A stretch of DNA of 42,963 nucleotides from Acidobacteriota bacterium (GCA_014894455.1 JADBLN010000016.1:1-42963), one strand, 5' to 3'. Counted from the first letter of the stretch, positions 8,253-17,594 are shown. The notes: generated from the letters alone by a model not told the origin. A program made the numbers and translations.

Positions 8253-8751
8253 TCGCCTGGCAGCTCTGCCGGGCCATGAAGGCCGAGGACGTGAAGAACA
8301 CTCTGGATATGGCCATCGCCAAAACCGGGGTCGAGCATATCCAGGTGGTCCAACGGCCAAGGCTTCTCAGCGACAACGGGGCCTGCTTTATCTCCCATGA
8401 GTTGAAGAAGTACCTCGAGAGCCATGAGATCCGCCATATCCGGACAAAAGTGTATCACCCCATGACCCAGGGGAGGATCGAACGTTATCATCGCTCGATG
8501 AAGAACCTGATCTTTTGGACAATTACTATGCCCCCACCGAGTTGACCGAGAGGATCCGGGAGTGGGTGGACTATTACAATCACCAGCGATATCACGAGGC
8601 CATCGACAACGTGACACCAGCGGACAAGTATTATGGAAGGGACCCCCTGATCCTGGAAAAGAGGGAAAAGGTCCGCCAGGAGACCATAAAGGCTAGGAGG
8701 GAGTTGAGCCGGATGGCAATGCTTGAAGCCTTGCCAAACGGCGTCAGCTGA
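8253..8751 (+). pseudogene. 3' remnant of another DDE/rve-type transposase, 5'-truncated and frameshifted near 8515
   Basis: ...RPRLLSDNGACFISHELKKYLESHEIRHIRTKVYHPMTQGRIERYHRSMKN then, frame-shifted, LDNYYAPTELTERIREWVDYYNHQRYHEAIDNVTPADKYYGR. Confidence 0.8.
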
Positions 8752-9078
8752 ATTATCATGAGAAACGGAATCCGTAAGCTTAGGGAATCAGCACGCGAGT
8801 CCGAAACCGCTTGACGACGCACAAGATTGGGTCCCTGGCCCACCCGAAACATGCTTTTTTTCACGCTCACTCCCGTCCTGGGTGGCTATCCAGCAGAAAA
8901 CGACAACAGCCCCTATGGGGGGGAAGTATGAGGTGCCCCCCATTGGTTGGACAGTTTAGTGGCTGGTTGAAGGTGCATAGCGGGCCCGCCGGCCGCGGCC
9001 ATTGTAACTTCTTCTAAACCCGAACGCCATCGATTTCGGGATCCTCGAAGCGAAGGCGTTTGATCTGGTTGGAACATG

Positions 9079-9595
9079 TCAGGCCATTCCCGCCGCCGTC
9101 GGCATCATGGAAGCCGAGGTCCCGAAGTACACTGCGGACGGCGTCCGATAATCCAGGGCTTCGTGAAGCCGCTCCTCGTTGTAAAAACGGAAGTACTCCC
9201 CGAGCCGTTTTTTAGCTTCCGCTACCGTTTGATATTCGTGCAGAAACACCTCCTCGTATTTCACCGAGCGCCACAGCCGCTCGATGAAGATGTTATCGTA
9301 GACCCGGCCCCGGCCGTCCATGCTGACCTTGATGTCATGCTTTTCCAAAAGTCCCGTGAAGTCGGTGCTCGTAAATTGCGAGCCCTGGTCCGTGTTGAAA
9401 ATCTTCGGCTTCGAGATTTGAAGCGCCTGCCGAACGGCGTCCAAACAGAAGCCCTTGTCCAGCGTCGTCGAAAGCTCCCACGACAACACGTACCGGCTGT
9501 TCCAATCCATGACGGCCACGAGATAAACAAACCCATGCGCCAGCCGGATATACGTGATATCCGTGCACCAGGCTTGATCTGGAGCGTTAATCGTA
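9079..9595 (-). pseudogene. IS3-family transposase OrfB, C-terminal DDE part (3' side of insertion)
   Basis: NAPDQAWCTDITYIRLAHGFVYLVAVMDWNSRYVLSW...IFNTDQGSQFTS...NIFIERLWRSVKYEEV. Confidence 0.85.
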
Positions 9596-11029
9596 GAGCT
9601 TGTTTCAAAGTTACGTGATGGCGTTTGACATGGACGAAAAAAAAGGGCTACAACCCTCCATGATGTCAACCACAACACTAGGAGGAGTAGCCCAATGGAC
9701 GACCTCGAAATCAAGATCGCCATCATCTATAAGGTACCACAAAGCAAGCTCACGCTCAACGGCCTTCTGCGCGGGCTGGAGCACGACCGGGATGAGATCA
9801 TGAGAGCTGTGCTCGGCCGCATCCTGGACGCCTTGGAAGAGAAGGCCAAGGGCGATTATCCTCCGGGTCGTTATGTCCTGAACGGCCATCAATCGACGGC
9901 CAGGAACCTCATGACGTCGTTCGGGCGAGTTCGTCACCGGCTGGCTCAGGTCTTGGATCGGACGACGGGGGCGGTCGTCTTCCCTCTGGCTGAGCGGTTG
10001 AAGATCGAACCTTATCGGCAGTACCAGAGGGAGACGCTGGAAGCCCCTGTCGGTCAGGCGATTCATCTGTCCTACCGCTTGGCCACGAAGGAGACGCGAC
10101 GCCTTCGCGGTCACGGGCCGAGTACCAGCACGCTCTGGCGCCGGCTCCAGGAGGTGGCGGAATCTCAGGGCGGTTGGCCGTTGCTCAAACATCGGCCGTT
10201 TACGTTTCTGATGGTCGACGGGACCAAGGTCCGGCTCCAAGACAGAGGGACCTCCCTGGAACCGGCGGAGATGCGTTGGGCGTGGGCCTCGGAGGGCGTC
10301 GGTAAACCGTTTGAATGGGTGGGGTTCTGGGTGGGCAAGGACTGGAGAACGATTCGCCGGGACCTCAGCCGCCGTCTGAACTACGGGCGTCTTCAGATGC
10401 TGTTTTCCGACGGCGAGTCGGCGATCGAGGACAACCTCCGCTCGGCGCGGATGGAGTGTCAGCGGTGCGTCTGGCATGGCCGGCACGACTTTCGTTTCCT
10501 TCTCTACGCCGATGAGGTTAAAGGCCCCGCCCAACGAGAGTTCCTGGAGCTGTTGAACCGCAATCCCCTCTTCCACCTGCGGCAGGCGGAGCTGGAAACG
10601 TTGAAACCCGAGGACGAGCCTCTGGTCCGCAAGCTCGCCCGAACGATCCGGAGCGGCTTCCGTGAGCTGCTGGCGGCGTTGCCGGAGAGCCGTTACCCGA
10701 AAACGCGGACCTACCTCCTGAACTTCTCGCAGCAGGCCTTGGCGTTTTTCGACTACTGGCTGGACCACCAACGCTGGATCCCTTTCACCACGAACATCGC
10801 CGAGTCGGCCTTCAGCCGGGTGGTGAATCGGATCAAACGAGTCGGCCGCCGCTGGAGCGAGGCCGGACTCCTGAACTGGCTGACGATAGCGATGGGCAAG
10901 ATCTTTCACCCCGCGTTGTGGACAAGTCTGTGGCGCCAATATCTCCAGCTTCATCGCAGCTTGCACCTTGCGTCTCTCATCTCCAAATACCGGTGGATCG
11001 ATGCCATCACGTAACTTTGAAACAAGCTC
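9596..11029 (+). mobile_element. 1434-bp IS, single DDE ORF, 27-bp IRs, 8-bp TSD; family tentative (ISH6-like / Mutator-type)
   Basis: gagcttgtttcaaagttacgtgatggc at 9596 mirrored by gccatcacgtaactttgaaacaagctc ending 11029; TSD taatcgta at 9588-9595 and 11030-11037. Confidence 0.88.
9695..11014 (+). CDS. Transposase, DDE type (ISH6/Mutator-like, tentative)
   Basis: 439-aa ORF; FLMVDGTKV...MLFSDGESAIEDNLRSARMECQRCVWHGRHDF...NIAESAFSRVVNRIK. Confidence 0.85.
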   Translation: MDDLEIKIAIIYKVPQSKLTLNGLLRGLEHDRDEIMRAVLGRILDALEEKAKGDYPPGRYVLNGHQSTARNLMTSFGRVRHRLAQVLDRTTGAVVFPLAERLKIEPYRQYQRETLEAPVGQAIHLSYRLATKETRRLRGHGPSTSTLWRRLQEVAESQGGWPLLKHRPFTFLMVDGTKVRLQDRGTSLEPAEMRWAWASEGVGKPFEWVGFWVGKDWRTIRRDLSRRLNYGRLQMLFSDGESAIEDNLRSARMECQRCVWHGRHDFRFLLYADEVKGPAQREFLELLNRNPLFHLRQAELETLKPEDEPLVRKLARTIRSGFRELLAALPESRYPKTRTYLLNFSQQALAFFDYWLDHQRWIPFTTNIAESAFSRVVNRIKRVGRRWSEAGLLNWLTIAMGKIFHPALWTSLWRQYLQLHRSLHLASLISKYRWIDAIT

Positions 11030-11360
11030 TAATCGTAAGTCCATTCAACAGATAAGGATAAACCTTGTGATCCGAACCGTTCCACGACAGCCGCGGCTTC
11101 GGATAGATGGCCACGAGGCCCATCAGCCTCATCAGCCGGCTGACCCGCTTGCGGTTGACCTCGTAACCCTGCGTCCACAGCCAGGCTTTCATCCGCCGCG
11201 CGCCGTAAAACGGATGCCGCATAAACTCCTCGTCAATCAGCCGCATGAGCAGAAGGTTCAATTCCGATTCGCCTTCGGGTTCGTAATAAAACGACGAGCG
11301 GGGCAAGTCCAATAGTTCGCATTGTCGGACGATGGGCATGCTGGGTGATACCGGTTCCAC
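11007..11360 (-). pseudogene. IS3-family transposase OrfB, N-terminal part (5' side of insertion)
   Basis: MPIVRQCELLDLPRSSFYYEPEGESELNLLLMRLIDEEFMRHPFYGARRM...YPYLLNGLTI, then runs into IS end. Confidence 0.85.
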
Positions 11361-11377
11361 GAAAGTCCGCTTTTCTT

Positions 11378-11746
11378 CTACAGGAGCTGCTGTGACTTTT
11401 TTTTTAACCAGTCGAGCTCGACCTTGAGCTGACCGATCTGCCGGAACAGTTCCGCAACCAGCTCATCCTGAGATTTCTCATTCTGAGACTTCTGCTGGGA
11501 GAACATTTCCGGAAGCCGTTCCAGAAGCCGGGATCGCCATTGGCGGATCTGATTGGGATGGACGCTATACCCCGAAGCGATCTCGGTGATCGTTTTTTCT
11601 CCCTTGACCGCCTCCAGAGCGACCTTGGCCTTGAAAGCTGCATCGTGAGTTTTTCGCATCGTAACCATCTTATACCATACCTCCTTTGAAGATATGGCGG
11701 GTCTTGATGCACCTAAATTCCCTGTCCAGTTTTTTGGGACCCCCAC
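11378..11746 (-). CDS. IS3-family transposase OrfA (true start likely MVTMRKTHDAAFKAKV)
   Basis: HTH: DAAFKAKVALEAVKGEKTITEIASGYSVHPNQIRQWR; ends at an A9 slippery tract (11397-11405). Confidence 0.88.
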   Translation of the reverse strand: MGVPKNWTGNLGASRPAISSKEVWYKMVTMRKTHDAAFKAKVALEAVKGEKTITEIASGYSVHPNQIRQWRSRLLERLPEMFSQQKSQNEKSQDELVAELFRQIGQLKVELDWLKKKSQQLL

Positions 11747-11990
11747 AGTAGGGGTAATGGATCCTTACTGGAAAAAGGCCTCCTAGAGCGTGTTTTTGGA
11801 GCCAAACGGGGTAGCGCCGCATCCCCTATAGGCCCTATGTGTGACGAGTTATCCCCCCGGCGCTCGCACGGATGAACCAAGCTACTCTCAGGGAGGCGAT
11901 ACCTGCAGGGCATATTGCACCAAACACGGGCAGGTTCAAATGGATTGAAAATTCTACTCGAGCGGTGTTATCTTGATGAGGGGAAGATCA

Positions 11991-13102
11991 ATGGGTCGAA
12001 AAGAGTTGCTCTTTAAGAACTACGAGCTCCGGGCGGTTCTTGAAGGACACCGGAAGGAAGCGGAAGGTGCGGTAGTCGAACTTCCGGCAACTGAGGTCGC
12101 GGCCGAGACCGAGGAATCGGTCCTCGACCGGCTTGAGGAAGAGTACCGCGTTGTCCCGCTTGAGCTACTCGAGGACAAAGCGACCGTGGAGCAGGAGGAA
12201 GCACAGGCCGATGTGAGCGGGGATCCACTCCGCTTCATTCGTGATCGAAGCCAGCCGTTCTACGTCCCTGGTCAGCGCGTTCGATATTACGTGCCGTATC
12301 GCGGCGACCAGGAACTTTGGCGCTGCCGGCCGAGCAGATACACGTTGAATCCGCCGTCGGCTGATGTTGCCAAGGACGAAATCGTCTTCGAGTTCACGGT
12401 ACCAAGCGCAGATATCGCCCAAACGAGAGGATGGTTCGACACGGCCATCGCCAGCGTAAGGCAGTGGATAAGCTTTTCAAAGCAAGACGTCGAAATGCAC
12501 AACCAGCAACTGCGGCCCATCCTGCGAGATGCGCTCCGACGACGTCGCAATCTACTTGCGACGGCTGCGAAGGAGGTGGAGGCGCTCGGCCTGCCGGTCC
12601 GCAGGAAGGTGGGCCCAGCCCCAGAGATACCGATGCCGGTGGCCGCACCCTCAGCGCGCACTGCCCGCGGTCGTATGCCTCCTCCGGAAACGCAAGAGTA
12701 TGACGTAGCGCTTTCCTTCGCTGGCGAGGACCGCGAGTACGTCGAGCAAGTCGCGACCTTGCTTCTCAACGCCGGCATCAGGGTCTTCTACGACAAGTTC
12801 GAGACCGTCAAGCTATGGGGCGAAATCTCGCCGACCATCTGGGAGAGATCTACGGCAAGCATTCGAGGTTTGTCGTGCTCTTTGTGTCGAAAAATTATCC
12901 GGCCAAGGCTTGGCCTACGCACGAACGTCAGAACGCGCAAGCCCGAGCTATCCGTGAAAACCGGATGATCCTCCTGCCAGCCCGCTTTGATGACACAGAC
13001 ATACCGGGGTTGCCGTCTACCATAGGTTACATCGACCTAAAGAGTACATCCCCTGAAGCGCTCGTGGCACTCATCAAAGAGAAACTAAGAGAGGAAACTT
13101 AA
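11991..13102 (+). pseudogene. TIR-domain protein split by frameshift (or phase-variable gene)
   Basis: Frame 1 N-domain plus EYDVALSFAGEDREYVEQVATLLLNAGIRVFYDKFETVKLWG; frame 2 from 12815 continues RNLADHLGEIYGKHSRFVVLFVSKNYPAKAWPTHERQNAQARAI...; junction at GGGG 12817-12820. Confidence 0.8.
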
Positions 13103-13121
13103 CTCTAGGTGCCTTATTAAG

Positions 13122-14000
13122 ATGGAACCAGTACCGTCGACAATAACGAAGACATACCCAGCCCGCGGCCCACTTCAACAGTTTCGCTTTATAGAAAGCT
13201 CTGCTTTCAACTGCTTCCGCTGTGGTGATTCGAAGAAGTCCAAGTTGATTACAGTATATGGTGGGGATTGGTCCAGGAAACTCTGCAACGGATGCTACGG
13301 CCGGCTCCTATCGCTGTTTGAAATCAAGGCCGGAATAATCCCGGATGATCAAAGGGTCGAAGCGTTGGTTGGAACGCTCTTAGCAACTGTCGCACTCGAC
13401 GATCAACGTCAAGCAGAGAGGATTCTTAAGGCCTCAGAGAAGCGAGCACAGGAGCTTTCCCCAGAGGCAGTGAGGTTCATTGCTACCGCCGAGCACATAG
13501 CAGGGCAGCTACAAGATGAACCCCAATTAGAATGGTCACCTGCGGTTATTGGTCTGTGTAAAGGGGTCGAAGCGGAGGTCGTGTCAAGGATGCTGAGGCC
13601 GCTAGCAGTGCTTGCCAGCCATGAGGAATTGAACGACGACAGGAGCGACAAGGACTTTGGGAGAATTGCAGCGTTCTGTGAGGACCCAAATAGGAAGCCT
13701 CCGGAACTGGGGGCGTTCGCACATTTCCTTCAGACGTTCATCAATAGCCACCGAAGACGCGAAACGAGCGTACTATTGGGCGCATTTAGGCGATTGGCCG
13801 CAGGATGGACAGGTTCAACTTGGATCCTATCTCTCGATGGGCTCCATGCTGCTCTGGCATCGTTGACCACGGATTTCAGAAATCGAGCTGCTCACATTGA
13901 TGAGCTCGGTAGGGCCGACTACATACAGTGTCGAGAGCTCACCATTGGCTCCGAAGGCATCCTTTGGAAGCTGGTGCTTGCCACCAAGCCCCACCGATGA
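13122..14000 (+). CDS. Zinc-ribbon plus HEPN-like protein
   Basis: CFRCGDSKKSKLITVYGGDWSRKLCNGC (CxxC...CxxC) and C-terminal FRNRAAHIDEL (Rx4H). Confidence 0.65.
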   Translation: MEPVPSTITKTYPARGPLQQFRFIESSAFNCFRCGDSKKSKLITVYGGDWSRKLCNGCYGRLLSLFEIKAGIIPDDQRVEALVGTLLATVALDDQRQAERILKASEKRAQELSPEAVRFIATAEHIAGQLQDEPQLEWSPAVIGLCKGVEAEVVSRMLRPLAVLASHEELNDDRSDKDFGRIAAFCEDPNRKPPELGAFAHFLQTFINSHRRRETSVLLGAFRRLAAGWTGSTWILSLDGLHAALASLTTDFRNRAAHIDELGRADYIQCRELTIGSEGILWKLVLATKPHR

Positions 14001-14069
14001 AAAAGCTCCGTTTCAGATCTGCAGATCATTGAGGGCCGACTAGCTCTGCAAGTTGGAGAGACAAGGGCA

Positions 14070-14849
14070 ATGGCTACCACCCCAAAGTCCGAAGCGCTGA
14101 TACCGGTTATATGTATCGATCCGTCTAGCGTTACTGGGGCGGAGATGTTTAATCTTAATTCCTGGCCAAGTGATAGCAAAGGCGTCATCCAATCGTGCTG
14201 GGCCGAATATTCCGTGCTACACCATTGTGTCGCCCAAATATCAGACATGTGTAATGACGCCGAACGCCTATTGGCAATAAGCATTAAGACAATTCAACAG
14301 CAGTGGCACGCTGAGAGATTTGATCTCGAAAGAGTTGCCATATTTAGCGAACAGCCCGATCTACATATACGAATTGAAGCGTTTTTCTCGGGAGTGAAGG
14401 CCCTGTTAGACCTCTTAGTACAGCTCCTTTCCACTGAAAAAATCGTAAGTGAGGTCATTGACGGCTTCCACCGAACTGGGGACATCTACGGCGGCAGAGT
14501 CCTCAATACACTGAAAAACAACGCGCTAAAGAACAAGAAAGACGCGGCTGCAAAGCTGGATGCTTTGATTTCAGAACATAAAAAGCTTTGGATTGATCAA
14601 GTGGTTCTGGCACGTGATCAACTCATCCACCCCGATAAAGGAACACATCAACTGATGTTCCGTCTCGTATTTGAAGAGAGAGCCAACGCGCTCGTCTGTA
14701 TAAAGGCATATCCGCCGGAAATAGGCGCTACGCCGATGCATATTTACACGCAAGATATTTTGAAACAAGCTACCGTTTTCTCGATGAGCTATTTGGGGCT
14801 ATTGCGCGAGCGAGCATTATCCAACAACAGCATGGAGCCGACGCGCTAA
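14070..14849 (+). CDS. HEPN-like protein
   Basis: Helical; KKLWIDQVVLARDQLIHPDKG (Rx4H); C-terminal tail SNNSMEPTR derives from the attC-like sequence. Confidence 0.6.
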   Translation: MATTPKSEALIPVICIDPSSVTGAEMFNLNSWPSDSKGVIQSCWAEYSVLHHCVAQISDMCNDAERLLAISIKTIQQQWHAERFDLERVAIFSEQPDLHIRIEAFFSGVKALLDLLVQLLSTEKIVSEVIDGFHRTGDIYGGRVLNTLKNNALKNKKDAAAKLDALISEHKKLWIDQVVLARDQLIHPDKGTHQLMFRLVFEERANALVCIKAYPPEIGATPMHIYTQDILKQATVFSMSYLGLLRERALSNNSMEPTR

Positions 14850-14870
14850 AGTGTGCGGCTCATCTTGAGC
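14819..14870 (+). repeat. attC-like degenerate hairpin at 3' end of HEPN ORF
   Basis: ATCCAAC (RYYYAAC) at 14819; imperfect stem atg[g]agccg[a]cgcgc-taaa-gtgtgcggctcat with an extrahelical G; right box cttgagc lacks GTT. Confidence 0.35.
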
Positions 14871-14959
14871 TTTATGCGGCTTGAGCGCTTCCCGCAGAGT
14901 GCGGGACACCGTAGGTGGCTGGGGGAAGCCCCTATCTCAGAGCGCCGGGCCGGCGCGCG

Positions 14960-16195
14960 CTATTTAATGACGGGAACCTTGTAGGGACGGCGCGGCCGTT
15001 TGGCCAGAAGCAGGTTGTCGACCTGCGTCACCCAGCGATAGCCGAAGTGGAAGGGCAGGGGCCTGACGTTTCCCGACGGGTCTTCGTAGGCCTGCCGCAG
15101 GTCTTTCTGCTCGACGTTGGTGAAATCCTTGACCGGGGTCGCGTACCGCCCGAAAAGGGTGACCTCCCAGCCGCCGCGCTTGAAAAAGCGGTAGGGTACG
15201 GCCGTGTCGTCCTCAAGCACGAACAGGCTCCGGTCGAGGATGAGCTGGCGCATGGTCGAGAAATTCTCCCATTGGAGAAGGTAGGACCCCGCCTTGACGA
15301 AGGTGGTCAGGTTCCCCAGGCCTTCGAAAAACCGGTAGAGGGGCGAGTTCACCCGGAAGGCCGTGTTCTCGACGTCGCAGGAGAAATAATAGACGCTGCG
15401 GAGAGCGGAGTCGCCCGGCTTCAGGCAGTCGATCCGGACTCCGTAGGGTCGGCGGGGGCGCTTGGCCAGGCGCTCGTAGGGGGTCTCCGTCCAGCCGCCT
15501 TGCTCGCCCGGGGCGAGACGCTTGACGTCGACGACGGAGTACCCTCCCCTCTTCAGAAAGAAGCCGATGACCGGCAGGGCCCCGTCCACGTTCCCCAGAG
15601 AATACGTGTCCATCATGTGCATGGTGATGAAGTAGCCGCGCTTGAGGAAATCCGAGGTCAAGGTGCCCAGGTCGGTGAAGAATTCCTGCCGTTCTTTCTC
15701 CGCATTCCGGGCGAAGTCCGGCAGGTTGCCAACGGGTTCAAGGCCCAGCAGGACGATCGTCGTCGCCCCGGGGAAGAGGACGAAGGCCGTGGCGAGATCC
15801 GGACCGCCGAAGGGGTAGAAGAGGGTCGCCGTCTTCTCCCGGACTTCCACGAGGTCGCTTCCGGCCCAGACCTTCATCGGCTGAAGGACTGCGGAATCAA
15901 ATTCCGCCCAAGCTTTGCCCGAGAGGGCCGCGAAGTCCTTCCAGGAGGCGTCCGCCTGCCAGGCCGCGTAGGACGGCGACTCCACGGGCAAGCCGGCGGC
16001 GAAGGCGAAGCGGTCGTCGAGCGCGCGGTCGACAGGCGGCGGCGCGGGGATGGAGCTCGGGGCCGCCGGGCCGGGATCTCCCGAGAGCGTCTCGCGGCCC
16101 GTGTCCCGGCGGTAGACGGCACTGGAAAGAAGGACCGCGAGGATGAGGAGGACCGGCCCCCCGACCGACGTTCGTCCTTTTCGTCGTTCGTTCAT
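14960..16195 (-). CDS. Hypothetical exported/membrane-anchored protein
   Basis: 411-aa ORF with N-terminal TM; codon usage like flanking genes; family not recognised. Confidence 0.7.
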   Translation of the reverse strand: MNERRKGRTSVGGPVLLILAVLLSSAVYRRDTGRETLSGDPGPAAPSSIPAPPPVDRALDDRFAFAAGLPVESPSYAAWQADASWKDFAALSGKAWAEFDSAVLQPMKVWAGSDLVEVREKTATLFYPFGGPDLATAFVLFPGATTIVLLGLEPVGNLPDFARNAEKERQEFFTDLGTLTSDFLKRGYFITMHMMDTYSLGNVDGALPVIGFFLKRGGYSVVDVKRLAPGEQGGWTETPYERLAKRPRRPYGVRIDCLKPGDSALRSVYYFSCDVENTAFRVNSPLYRFFEGLGNLTTFVKAGSYLLQWENFSTMRQLILDRSLFVLEDDTAVPYRFFKRGGWEVTLFGRYATPVKDFTNVEQKDLRQAYEDPSGNVRPLPFHFGYRWVTQVDNLLLAKRPRRPYKVPVIK

Positions 16196-16295
16196 GGGAA
16201 TATTGGGCTATTATCCGCATTTTTCAGTCGAAAAGAAAGATGTCTTTCCCCGCGGCCTCGGATGTGATATTTATCGGCCCTTGGAGGAAACCAAC

Positions 16296-17558
16296 ATGTC
16301 ACTGACCCGCCGTTCGTTCATTAAAACCGGAAGCGTTTCGCTGGCCGCCTTGGGCTTGAGTCCAACCTCCTTCGCCGCGCCCGCGGCCGGCGCGCCCCAG
16401 GAACTCAAGAACATGGTGGCGAGCGTCGAACCGCTCGCCCCGGAAGATTTCGCTCTGCGCCGGGAAAAAGCCCGGCGGCTGCTGGCAGAAAAGGGGCTCG
16501 ACGCCGTCTTCATCGGCGGCGGCACCAATCTCCTCTACTTCACCAAGGTCGGCTGGTGGCTGAGCGAGCGCGTCTTCGGCGTCGTCCTGAGCCGCAAGCG
16601 CGACCCGATCTGGGTCTGCCCGGCCTTCGAGGTCAAGCGGGCCGAGGAGCTCGTCCCGGCCGGCCAGGAGATCCGCACCTGGGAGGAGCATGAGAATCCC
16701 TACGGGGTCATCGACGGGGTCCTGCAGGACGCCGGCGCCGCGACAGGGAAGCTGGGCACGGCCCCGGACCTCCGGGCCTTCGAGGTCCACGGCCTGCGCC
16801 GCTTTCTGCCCGCAGTCGAGGTCGTCGACGGCGCGGTCATCACCGAGGGCTGCCGGGGAGTCAAAACAGCGAAAGAGATCGCCTACATGGATCTGGCTAA
16901 CCGGATCACCAAGCTCGCCTACCGGGAGGGCTTCAAGGAGCTCCGCGCGGGCATGACGACCCGTGACTTGTCGGGCGCCATCTCCTCCGCGACACAGAAG
17001 CTGGGTTCTTCAGGAGGCGGCGGGCCGCAGTTCGGCCCGAACACGGCCTTCCCCCACGGTTCCCAGGTTCCGCGGACGCTCACGGCCGGCGACACCGTCC
17101 TCGTCGACGGCGGCTGCGGCGTCGAGGGCTACCGGTCCGACGTGACCCGGACGGTCGTTTTCGGCAAGCCCTCCGACAAGCAGCGCCGCGTCTGGGACAT
17201 CGTCAGGAAGGCCCAGGCCGCCGCGCTCGAGGCGGCCCGTCCCGGGGCGACCTGCGAATCGGTCGACCGAGCGGCCCGGAAAGTCGTCGAGGACGCCGGC
17301 TTCGGCCCCGGCTATAAATATTTCGCCCACCGCCTCGGCCACGGCATCGGGATGGAGGGCCACGAATACCCCTATTTGGTCAAGGGAAACACGCTCAAAC
17401 TCGAACCGGGCATGACCTTCAGCAACGAGCCCGGCATCTATATCTATGGCGAGTTCGGCGTCCGTATCGAGGACTGCATGGTCGTCACGGAAGCGGGCGC
17501 CCGGCATCTCGGCGGCATGGAGGCCGAGTCGATCGACCGTCCTTTCGGCGGCGACTGA
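16296..17558 (+). CDS. M24-family metallopeptidase (Xaa-Pro peptidase-like), Tat signal
   Basis: TRRSFIKTGSVSLAALGL twin-arginine signal; DTVLVDGGCGVEGYRSDVTRTVVFGKP, HRLGHGIGMEGHE, GMTFSNEPGIYIYGEFGVRIED. Confidence 0.9.
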   Translation: MSLTRRSFIKTGSVSLAALGLSPTSFAAPAAGAPQELKNMVASVEPLAPEDFALRREKARRLLAEKGLDAVFIGGGTNLLYFTKVGWWLSERVFGVVLSRKRDPIWVCPAFEVKRAEELVPAGQEIRTWEEHENPYGVIDGVLQDAGAATGKLGTAPDLRAFEVHGLRRFLPAVEVVDGAVITEGCRGVKTAKEIAYMDLANRITKLAYREGFKELRAGMTTRDLSGAISSATQKLGSSGGGGPQFGPNTAFPHGSQVPRTLTAGDTVLVDGGCGVEGYRSDVTRTVVFGKPSDKQRRVWDIVRKAQAAALEAARPGATCESVDRAARKVVEDAGFGPGYKYFAHRLGHGIGMEGHEYPYLVKGNTLKLEPGMTFSNEPGIYIYGEFGVRIEDCMVVTEAGARHLGGMEAESIDRPFGGD

Positions 17559-17594
17559 TCCGGTCAAGGGGAAGGCAGAGAGTTTTACGGCGGG

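Larger units (their letters stand above)
8929..11747 (-). mobile_element. IS3-family element, interrupted by a nested IS (about 1377 bp without the insertion)
   Basis: Ends tgaggtgccccccattggttggacag and reverse complement tgtgggggtcccaaaaaactggacag; 3-bp TSD gta at 8926-8928 and 11748-11750. Confidence 0.8.

Noticed and set aside
9611-11044. 477-aa minus ORF antisense to the IS transposase
   Set aside because: Spans both IS ends and has no transposase or other motifs; shadow ORF.
14915-16267. 450-aa plus-strand ORF antisense to the 411-aa gene
   Set aside because: Shadow ORF in GC-rich DNA; low-complexity Arg/Gly/Val composition, no family features.
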